Positions 1-6,468 of a stretch of DNA of 53,170 nt are shown here, piece after piece; the first letter of the stretch is position 1; every line of letters begins with the position of its first letter. Made by a program: the position numbers and the translations under genes. The notes below the pieces were generated by a model, which ran no database searches, was not told the origin of the DNA, and saw nothing but the letters and a program-made list of their open reading frames with translations. This DNA is from Fundidesulfovibrio agrisoli (lineage in GTDB: Bacteria > Desulfobacterota > Desulfovibrionia > Desulfovibrionales > Desulfovibrionaceae): contig NZ_JAKZKX010000025.1 in NCBI RefSeq assembly GCF_022808715.1, positions 1 through 53,170 of the forward strand. The letters are read 5' to 3'.

Positions 1-567
1 GGCGCCTACGGCACCATCGGCGGCGAGACCATGCTCTCCATCGCCCAGCGCGTGCTGCCCAAGGCCAAGGCCGTCATCGCCTACGGCACCTGCTCCTCCT
101 ACGGCGGGCTGGCCGCGGCCGCTCCCAACCCCACCGGGGCCAAGGGCGTGGGCGACCTGGGCATCCTGGGCAGCGTCCCCCTCATCAACGTGCCCGGCTG
201 CTCGCCCAACCCCTACAACCTGGCCGGCGTGCTCACCACCTACCTGCTCAAGGGCACCCTCCCGGCGCTGGACGCCAACAAGCGGCCCACCTTCGCCTTC
301 GGCAAGACCGTGCACAGCCAGTGCCCCAGGCCCCACGGCTGCCTCGAGGACTACAAGTGCAGGGGCAAGGTCACCTACAACAATTGCCCCACCGCCAAGT
401 TCAACGACGGCACCTCCTGGGACATCCAGGCCAACCACCACTGCGTCGGCTGCTCCACCCCGAACTTCTGGGACGTTAACGCCCCGTTCTACAGCAGTAG
501 CTTCGGCACTCAGTACGCCGCGAGCAACCACAGCAAGATCCAGGCTGTCGCCGCCGGCGGCGACTAA
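1..567 (+). CDS. hydA: [NiFe] hydrogenase small subunit, 3' part
   Basis: This is the C-terminal part of the iron-sulfur electron-transfer subunit of a periplasmic [NiFe] hydrogenase; the 5' end, with any Tat signal, lies before the window. The frame is open from base 1. Visible family landmarks are GTCSSYGG and NVPGCSPNP (proximal cluster ligands), then HSQC, a C-x5-C pair in the PHGCLEDYKC region (distal cluster), and a Cys followed by HHCVGCSTPNFWD (medial cluster). There is no C-terminal membrane helix, so the enzyme is probably soluble in the periplasm and hands electrons to a cytochrome c3-like partner (family knowledge). The large-subunit gene starts 26 bp downstream, so the two are co-transcribed. 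Symbols for the two subunits differ between Desulfovibrio species. Confidence 0.93.
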   Translation, partial: GAYGTIGGETMLSIAQRVLPKAKAVIAYGTCSSYGGLAAAAPNPTGAKGVGDLGILGSVPLINVPGCSPNPYNLAGVLTTYLLKGTLPALDANKRPTFAFGKTVHSQCPRPHGCLEDYKCRGKVTYNNCPTAKFNDGTSWDIQANHHCVGCSTPNFWDVNAPFYSSSFGTQYAASNHSKIQAVAAGGD

Positions 568-593
568 CCTAATTTTTCAAGGAGAATATACTT

Positions 594-2360
594 ATGGCCA
601 CCACCGGTAGCGTTCTCACTGGCGCGGCTCCCGCCGCCAACACCGCAGCCACCACCGCTGCGGCCATGCAGCCCGCGCTCAACCTGCTCCTGACGAACAC
701 CACCAGCACCGGCGGCAGCGCCGGCGCCAGCATCACCCTGGACCCCATCAGCCGCATCGAGGGCCACCTGCGCATCGACGCCAAGGTCGGCACCAACGGG
801 ACCATCGAGTCGGCCTGGTCCTCGGCCACCCTGTTCCGTGGCATCGAGATGATCCTGGCCGGACGCGATCCCCGCGACGCGCCCCTGATCACCCAGCGTC
901 TGTGCGGCGTGTGCACCTACATACACCTGCAGGCCTCCACCACGGCCATCGAAAACGCCATGAAGCTGACCGTGCCCGCCAACGCGCAGATCGTGCGCAA
1001 CCTGCTCCAGGGCACCCAGTTCCTGCACGACCACATCGTGCACTTCTACCACCTGCACGCCCTGGACTGGGTGGACGTGACCAAGGCCCTCACCGCCGAC
1101 GTCGCCGCCACCGCGACCCTGGCGGCCCAGGTTTCCCCCTCGGCCCCGTCCATCGACTTCGCGGCCGTGCAGACCAAGCTCCAGGGCCTGGTCAGCTCCG
1201 GCCAGTTGGGTCCCTTCTCCAGCGGCTACTGGGGCCACCCGGCCATGAAGCTTTCGCCCGAGGCGAACCTGCTGTTCGTGGCCCACTACCTCCAGGCCCT
1301 GGCCCAGCAGGCCAACACCGCCAAGATGATGGCCCTGTTCGGCGGCAAGAACCCGCATCCCCACGTCACCATCCCCGGCGGCGTGACCAGCGGCAACGAG
1401 CTGGCCGTGGCGGCGAACATCACCAACTTCACCACCCAGCTCACCGCCACCAACGACTTCATCAAGAACTTCTACATCCCCGACGTGGTCTACCTGGCCA
1501 AGCAGTACCCCGAATGGGCCAAGATCGGCGGGTTCGACAACATGCTGGCCTTCGGCGAGTTCCCGGACACCTACGGCTCCGGAACCAACTTCATGCCCGG
1601 CGGCGTCATCATGGGCCGCAACGTGGGCAGCGTGGCCACCGTGAACACGGCCTCCATCACCGAGGACGTCTCCCGCGCCTGGTACAACACCTCCAGCCCG
1701 CTCAACCCGGCCTCTGGCGTCACTTCGCCCAACTACACCGGCTACAACCAGTCGGCCCAGTACTCCTGGCTCAAGGCCCCGCGCTACCAGGGCAAGCCCA
1801 TGGAGGTCGGCCCGCTGGCCCGCGTGCTGGTGGCCTACGGCAAGAACCACGCCCAGGTGAAGCCCGCCGTCGATTCGCTGCTCTCCACCCTGGGCCTGAC
1901 CATCAACGACATGTTCTCGGTCATCGGGCGCACCGCCGCCCGCGCCATCGAGACCCAAGTCATCGGCAACGCCATGGTCGGCTGGCTCAACACCCTGAAG
2001 AGCAACATCGCGGCCAACAACCTCGCCACCTACGCCAGCAACACCGTGCCCGCCAACAGCACGGGCGTCGGCCTGGGCGAGGCTCCGCGCGGCGCGGTGG
2101 GGCACTGGCTGTCCACCGACGCCTCCTCCAAGATCAAGAACTACCAGATGGTGGTGCCTTCGGCCTGGAACTTCGGCCCCCGCGACGCCCAGGGCGTCTC
2201 CAGCGCGGTGGAGTCCTCCATGGTGGGCGTGCCCATCGCGGACTCCAACAGCCCCCTGGAGATCCTGCGCCTGGTGCACTCCTTCGACCCCTGCATCGCC
2301 TGCGGCGTGCACCTGATCGACGCCGAGGGCAAGGCCGAGACCCTGGTCACCGTGCGCTGA
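594..2360 (+). CDS. hydB: [NiFe] hydrogenase large subunit
   Basis: This is the catalytic subunit that carries the Ni-Fe(CN)2CO centre and oxidises or produces H2. It has 588 residues, within the usual range. The N-terminal nickel motif is RLCGVC (Cys104, Cys107), preceded by RIEGH (54-58). The C-terminal motif is DPCIACGVH (Cys567, Cys570, His573), followed by a 15-residue tail (574-588) of the kind a maturation protease removes after His. All four nickel ligands are Cys, so this is not a [NiFeSe] enzyme. A Shine-Dalgarno sequence AAGGAG precedes the ATG. The first ~45 residues are an unusual Ala/Thr-rich low-complexity extension. No maturation protease gene follows: a strong terminator and an unrelated gene come next, so processing must be supplied from elsewhere. 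Confidence 0.96.
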   Translation: MATTGSVLTGAAPAANTAATTAAAMQPALNLLLTNTTSTGGSAGASITLDPISRIEGHLRIDAKVGTNGTIESAWSSATLFRGIEMILAGRDPRDAPLITQRLCGVCTYIHLQASTTAIENAMKLTVPANAQIVRNLLQGTQFLHDHIVHFYHLHALDWVDVTKALTADVAATATLAAQVSPSAPSIDFAAVQTKLQGLVSSGQLGPFSSGYWGHPAMKLSPEANLLFVAHYLQALAQQANTAKMMALFGGKNPHPHVTIPGGVTSGNELAVAANITNFTTQLTATNDFIKNFYIPDVVYLAKQYPEWAKIGGFDNMLAFGEFPDTYGSGTNFMPGGVIMGRNVGSVATVNTASITEDVSRAWYNTSSPLNPASGVTSPNYTGYNQSAQYSWLKAPRYQGKPMEVGPLARVLVAYGKNHAQVKPAVDSLLSTLGLTINDMFSVIGRTAARAIETQVIGNAMVGWLNTLKSNIAANNLATYASNTVPANSTGVGLGEAPRGAVGHWLSTDASSKIKNYQMVVPSAWNFGPRDAQGVSSAVESSMVGVPIADSNSPLEILRLVHSFDPCIACGVHLIDAEGKAETLVTVR

Positions 2361-2384
2361 CCGGAACCGGCAAACGATACTGAA

Positions 2385-2415
2385 GGGGGGCCTCCGCAGG
2401 GAGGCCCCCCTTTTT
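2385..2415 (+). terminator. Rho-independent terminator after the hydrogenase
   Basis: A perfect 10-bp GC-rich stem (2385-2394 with 2401-2410) and a 6-nt loop are followed directly by five T. It lies 24 bp after the large-subunit stop and ends the hydrogenase transcript. Confidence 0.9.
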
Positions 2416-2617
2416 CATTCCGCGCGTGCATGATGCTGTGGATGGCTGGCGGAGAGCGCGGGGAGATTGTCATGCATCGCGCGCACGCAGGCCCCGGGCG
2501 GGATTGCCATGAACGCCGCGCCGGGCTAGCGTCCTGGGTGATTTTGTCCAACACCCGCCCCCCGGGAGGCCGCCGTGGCAACCTCCCGGCGGGTCTGACG
2601 AAGCGAGGCGCAACCCT

Positions 2618-2980
2618 ATGCTCTTTATCAAACGCGTCTACGACGAGCCCTCCCCCGAGGACGGCAAGCGCTACCTTGTGGACAGGCTCTGGCCGCGCGG
2701 CATCGCCAAGGAGGCCCTGCGCCTGGACGGCTGGCTCAAGGACCTGGCCCCAAGCAACGCCCTGCGTACCTGGCTGCACCAGGACCCCGCCCGCTGGGGT
2801 GAGTTCGCCCCGCGCTACGAGCGGGAACTGGCCGCCCCCGACGCCGCAGCCCTGGCCGCCAGGATCGCCGCCGAAGCCAGGGAAGGCGCGGTCACGCTGC
2901 TCTACGCCGCGCGGGACAGGGAGCGGAACCACGCCCTGGTGCTGAAGGAGTATCTTGAGCGGCTGGGCGCAGGCGCCTAG
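2618..2980 (+). CDS. DUF488 family protein (YeaO-like)
   Basis: A 120-residue cytoplasmic protein of the DUF488/YeaO family. Hallmarks are the N-terminal IKRVYDEPSPEDGKRYLVDR stretch, the WPRG motif, the W-x-x-D/DLAPS region and the C-terminal LLYAARDRERNHALVL block. The length is typical and the gene looks complete. The biochemical role of the family is not established. The ATG at 2618 gives the conserved family N-terminus, although the upstream GAGGCG is only a fair ribosome-binding site. It stands alone between the hydrogenase terminator and a convergent secreted protein, so context does not add a role. Confidence 0.85.
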   Translation: MLFIKRVYDEPSPEDGKRYLVDRLWPRGIAKEALRLDGWLKDLAPSNALRTWLHQDPARWGEFAPRYERELAAPDAAALAARIAAEAREGAVTLLYAARDRERNHALVLKEYLERLGAGA

Positions 2981-3012
2981 CCCGGCCAGCCCTGCAACCA
3001 GCCCGGGGAGGG

Positions 3013-3534
3013 CTATTTTCCTTTCAGGATGCCCTGCAGGGTCCAGATTTTGCCGTCGACGCCATACCGGGCGTCGTCCATGACCCAGCGGCCCGACTCC
3101 TTGACCAGGACGAACACGTAGGGCTTTTGCCCCTTGCAGCCGTTTGTCACGGTCATCAGGTAGGAGTCCTTTTCCTGAGCCAAGCCCAAAATCTTAAGCG
3201 GCTTGCCGCACTCGTCCTGGGCGTTGAAGAAGAGGTCAAAGTCGAGCCGCCCCATCCCTTCCTTGTTCCTGAGGCGCTGTTCGGCCTTGAACAGCTTCTG
3301 CAACGCGGAGGAGAACATGTTCTTTTCCAGCGCGAATCCGACGGGATCTGAGGGCTGCGGCTTCAGGAACAGCCGAGAGTACTCCGCCAGCAGGGGCCGG
3401 TACACCTGCAGGATGGCTTCCGATTCGTCCGCCGCGCAGCGCCCGGGAACGGGGACGGCCAGGAGCAGAACAATCAGCGGAACCAGGCAGCCCAATGCCA
3501 ACCGGCGGAAATCGCGGCGTGCTCTCGGAATCAT
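3013..3534 (-). CDS. Secreted protein, possibly DUF3828-like
   Basis: The frame is open further upstream, but I start at 3534, where an Arg-rich n-region and a hydrophobic core (LALGCLVPLIVLLLAVPVPG) form a Sec signal peptide ending near RCAA. The mature part is about 140 residues. It has a helix-like start (ILQVYRPLLAEYSRLF), a Cys pair (DECGK and NGCKG) that could form a disulfide, and an end with beta-strand character (VLVKESGRWVMDDARY). The pattern recalls small periplasmic DUF3828 proteins, but I assign that from general resemblance only. It is convergent with the DUF488 gene and divergent from the rhodanese-YceI gene. Confidence 0.6.
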   Translation of the reverse strand: MIPRARRDFRRLALGCLVPLIVLLLAVPVPGRCAADESEAILQVYRPLLAEYSRLFLKPQPSDPVGFALEKNMFSSALQKLFKAEQRLRNKEGMGRLDFDLFFNAQDECGKPLKILGLAQEKDSYLMTVTNGCKGQKPYVFVLVKESGRWVMDDARYGVDGKIWTLQGILKGK

Positions 3535-3726
3535 GGGTGCAATCCTCACGTAAATCGGGTGACGGGTTCTGTTCCGCAGTTCATAGGGCGAATGCCCCCG
3601 CTTGCATAGAACGGATTCAGACCAGAGCGCGATAATGTTTCTACTTCCCCGCCGCTTCTCAAAACCCGGCCGTTCTGCTACAGAGCGCCCATCATCTCCA
3701 TCCCGGGCCATTCCCAGGAGGCATTC

Positions 3727-4659
3727 ATGAATAACGAGACCTTTCCCGAGCTGACGCTCGAGGAAGTCAAACTAGCGGTCGAATCCGGCGGCGCCATGCT
3801 CGTCGACGTGCTTCCCCCCGAACATTTCGAACGCCGCCACATCCACGGCGCGTTCAACGCCTGCGTGTACCAGGTCGTCTTCCTGGACATGGTCGCCAAG
3901 CTGGCGCCCGACAAATCCATGCCCATCATCCTCAGCGGCGCGGGCGCGGGTTCCATGGACGTGCACACCGCGGCCCAGAAGCTTCGCCGGGCCGGATACG
4001 CCAACATCTCCGTGTATCCCGGCGGCATCGAGGAGTGCGCCGAGGCGGGCTACTCCCTGGAGGGCAGCGCGGCCCAGTCGCTGGACCAGCCCTTCCCGGC
4101 CTTCGCCCCCGAGCCCAGACTCTACAAACTCACCAGCGGCGACGCGGCCATCCTCTGGACGGGCCGCAACCACAACATCAGCCACCACGGCACCCTCTCC
4201 GTCTCCAGGGCGGAGATGGACTTCACTCAGGGCGTGCGCAGCGGGTTCAAGGGCCTCTTCGAGATCGACATGACCAGCATCGCCGACAAGAACCTCGAGG
4301 GCGACCCCCTCAAGGACGTGCTGGAGGCCCACTTGGCCTCGGACGACTTCTTCTTCGTCTCCCTCTTCCCCACGGCCGTGTTCACGCTCACCGAGGCCAC
4401 CCCCGCCGCCGAGGGCACCGCCACCCGCCCCAACTACGTGATGACGGGCCAGCTCTCCCTGCGCGGCGTGGGCAAGACCATCTTCTTCCCGGCGCACCTG
4501 CGCATGCTTGGCGACGGCAAGATCGGCCTGCACGCCAACTTCGACTTCGACCGCACGGATTGGGGCGTGATCTACGGCTCGGCCAGGTTCTTCCGGCACC
4601 TGGGCATGCACGTGGTGTACGACCACATCTCCGTGGAGATCAGGCTCGTGCTGGAATGA
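3727..4659 (+). CDS. Rhodanese-like domain fused to a YceI domain
   Basis: A 310-residue two-domain protein. Residues ~5-110 are a rhodanese fold (MLVDVLPPEHFERRHIHGAF, then ISVYPGGIEEC). Residues ~130-310 are a YceI-like lipocalin barrel (TGRNHNISHHGTLSV, later LRGVGKTIFFPAHLRM). The catalytic loop that normally begins with Cys reads LSGAGAGS, so the rhodanese half cannot carry a persulfide on the usual residue and is probably a binding or structural module. YceI domains bind long isoprenoid or lipid-like ligands (family knowledge). There is no signal peptide, unlike many YceI proteins, so this one is predicted cytoplasmic. A strong AGGAGG lies 6 bp before the ATG, and a bidirectional terminator follows. 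Confidence 0.85.
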   Translation: MNNETFPELTLEEVKLAVESGGAMLVDVLPPEHFERRHIHGAFNACVYQVVFLDMVAKLAPDKSMPIILSGAGAGSMDVHTAAQKLRRAGYANISVYPGGIEECAEAGYSLEGSAAQSLDQPFPAFAPEPRLYKLTSGDAAILWTGRNHNISHHGTLSVSRAEMDFTQGVRSGFKGLFEIDMTSIADKNLEGDPLKDVLEAHLASDDFFFVSLFPTAVFTLTEATPAAEGTATRPNYVMTGQLSLRGVGKTIFFPAHLRMLGDGKIGLHANFDFDRTDWGVIYGSARFFRHLGMHVVYDHISVEIRLVLE

Positions 4660-4690
4660 GCCGGCATCCAGCCGACACCGCGCAATGAAA

Positions 4691-4719
4691 ACGGGGCCGG
4701 GTTCTTCACCCGGCCCCGT
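4691..4719. terminator. Bidirectional terminator between convergent genes
   Basis: A perfect 11-bp stem (4691-4701 with 4709-4719) with a 7-nt loop. It is followed by GTTTCC on the plus strand, and on the minus strand by TTTTCATTG. It lies between the stops of the rhodanese-YceI gene and the small secreted protein and can serve both. Confidence 0.8.
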
Positions 4720-4748
4720 CGTTTCCTGTCAGAAGCAGAAGCCCCGGC

Positions 4749-5006
4749 CTAGTTCCAGCCGGACTCCTTGTCGCACTCGGCCCGCTCCTTGGGATGGGTC
4801 TTCTCCCACTGGGTGATGGACTGGGTCTCGTTGTCGCTCATCTTGTTGTTCATGCAGGTGCAGTACTTGGTGATGACTTCGACGGGCACCTTGGCGTCCT
4901 TGTTGTCCTTGAGGCACTGGGCGATCCATTTGGCGTCGTCGGCGTTGGCGAAGGCCAATCCGGCGGAGAGGAGCAGCGCGAGGGCGACGGAGGCGAGAAT
5001 CTTCAT
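4749..5006 (-). CDS. Small secreted Cys-containing protein
   Basis: An 85-residue protein. The open frame extends 11 codons upstream, but I start at the ATG at 5006 because AAGGAG lies just before it and it opens a clean signal peptide (MKILASVALALLLSAGLAFA). The mature part, about 65 residues, is polar and has four Cys: CLKDNKD, a KYCTCMNNK pair and a final ECDKESGWN. They may form disulfides or bind a ligand or metal. I do not recognise the family with certainty. A good promoter sits upstream (5090-5118) and a terminator downstream, so it is a single-gene unit. Confidence 0.75.
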   Translation of the reverse strand: MKILASVALALLLSAGLAFANADDAKWIAQCLKDNKDAKVPVEVITKYCTCMNNKMSDNETQSITQWEKTHPKERAECDKESGWN

Positions 5007-5089
5007 CTTGAACTCCTTGGCGTTGTGGGGTTGACGCAATTCGGAACCGACTCATCAGTAGGAATGTCCGAGGGTTCCGACTTCTTCTT

Positions 5090-5118
5090 ATAATACCCCC
5101 AAACAATTCGCCTCACAA
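5090..5118 (-). promoter_or_regulatory. Sigma70-type promoter for the small secreted protein
   Basis: Read on the minus strand: -35 TTGTGA (5113-5118), a 17-nt spacer, and -10 TATTAT (5090-5095), five of six consensus positions. The predicted start is about 75 nt before the ATG at 5006. Confidence 0.5.
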
Positions 5119-5149
5119 GCAGATTGTCCCGCTTCCTTGGCGGCCCTGC

Positions 5150-6406
5150 TCAGTACCACGTACCCAGCAGCTTCTTCGCCCCCTCCTCCTGCAGCTTCCA
5201 ACCCATTCGCTTGATGAGCCTCTTGCTCATGGGGCTGGCCTTGCCGGTCAGCCACAGCTCCACGCCCCGTGCGGAGAGCTCCCGGGCCTTGTCCGCCATG
5301 GCCTCGATGATGGAGGCGTTGGTCCTGGTGCAGGCCAGGTAGTCCAGGGGGAAGGCCAGCACCAGCGTGCCGTCGTCGCGCTGCGCGCCCACGAACCGGC
5401 CCAGGCGAACGAAGCGCGCCAGGTTGGCCACGGTGTTGTCGTACCCGGCGTACATGCGGGCCATGCGCTGACGGAACAGGGCCACGTCCTGCTCCTGGGT
5501 GCCCGCCGCGAATTCCACGAAGTCGGCCACGCCCTGGGTACCCTGCATGGAGGTCAGCGCCTTGACGATGGAGGTCTGCTGGGTGGGGGTGAACTGCTCG
5601 TTGTTGATGAACAGCCTCGCCAGGGACTCGGGCACCCCGGCGTCGAGCAGCGCCTGCCGGTTCTGCCTTCGCAGGTCGGTGGGCGGCACGGAGACGTCGA
5701 TGTCGCCCAGCACGGCCGTGCCGCTCACGCCGGAGACCGCGATGCCCACCCCACCGGGGATCAGGGCCTGCAGCGCCGAGCCCGTGATGCTCCCGGCGTA
5801 GCCCGCCTCGGCCAGGGCGTTGAGCTTGTCCTGGAGCACGGGGTTGGTGGAGTAGGGGTCCACGCCGAACTGCTTGGCGTAGTCCCGCTTGGTCTGGGAG
5901 TAGCCGATGAGGTTCTGGAAGCGGTTGCCCTCGTACTTGCTGGGGGTGCTCTCCACCAGGCTCTCCTGGGCGCGCACGAACATCTTGCCCACGCCGGAGA
6001 GGGCCCCGCCCACGGTGTTCAGCGGGTCGGTGACCAGATTCACGGCGCCCTGCACGGTCTGCTTGCCCTTGTCCGCCAGGGAGGTGCCGAAGGCCGAGGT
6101 GCCCGCCACCTGCTCCATCTTGTCCATGGCCGCGATCTCCGCGATGCGCGTGTAGAGCAGCGCCGTGGATTCCGCGCGGAAATCCCCGAAGCGGGAGCGG
6201 ATGGTGTAGGCGTTGAGGTAGCCGTCGTTGGTCACGACGCTGTCCACATAATAGGACGGCCCCGAGAGAATGGCCTTGGGCAACACGGCCCGGGCCTCGA
6301 AGGTGGGGGGCGTTTCGGTTTCCTGGGCCAGGGCCGTGGCCGCGAGCAGGGCCGTGAGAGCCAGGGAGGCCAGCAGGGCCCCCCAGGCCGCGCGATGCGT
6401 CGTCAT
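5150..6406 (-). CDS. Secreted protein of unknown function
   Basis: A 418-residue protein with an N-terminal signal peptide (GALLASLALTALLAATALAQ). I do not recognise the fold. A Gly/Ala/Val-rich middle stretch (residues ~210-240, ALIPGGVGIAVSGVSG) could be a membrane-active or buried hairpin. The C-terminal ~120 residues look alpha/beta with a Cys in LAFPLDYLACTRTN, and the protein ends in a basic helix (SKRLIKRMGWKLQEEG). Its closest neighbour, on the same strand, is the GH63-like enzyme 62 bp upstream, so the two may be co-transcribed. A plausible AAGGA precedes the ATG. Confidence 0.75.
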   Translation of the reverse strand: MTTHRAAWGALLASLALTALLAATALAQETETPPTFEARAVLPKAILSGPSYYVDSVVTNDGYLNAYTIRSRFGDFRAESTALLYTRIAEIAAMDKMEQVAGTSAFGTSLADKGKQTVQGAVNLVTDPLNTVGGALSGVGKMFVRAQESLVESTPSKYEGNRFQNLIGYSQTKRDYAKQFGVDPYSTNPVLQDKLNALAEAGYAGSITGSALQALIPGGVGIAVSGVSGTAVLGDIDVSVPPTDLRRQNRQALLDAGVPESLARLFINNEQFTPTQQTSIVKALTSMQGTQGVADFVEFAAGTQEQDVALFRQRMARMYAGYDNTVANLARFVRLGRFVGAQRDDGTLVLAFPLDYLACTRTNASIIEAMADKARELSARGVELWLTGKASPMSKRLIKRMGWKLQEEGAKKLLGTWY

Positions 6407-6468
6407 TGTCCGCCTTTTCCTTGTGCAATGGGTTTATGCCGCAGGTGCATGCCGCCGGTCCGGGCGCG

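Noticed and set aside
564-2312. Long minus-strand open frame opposite the hydrogenase large subunit
   Set aside because: Low-complexity shadow of a well-conserved gene on the plus strand.
2270-2360. [NiFeSe] hydrogenase with Sec at the active site
   Set aside because: The C-terminal motif reads DPCIAC with Cys codons and no UGA.
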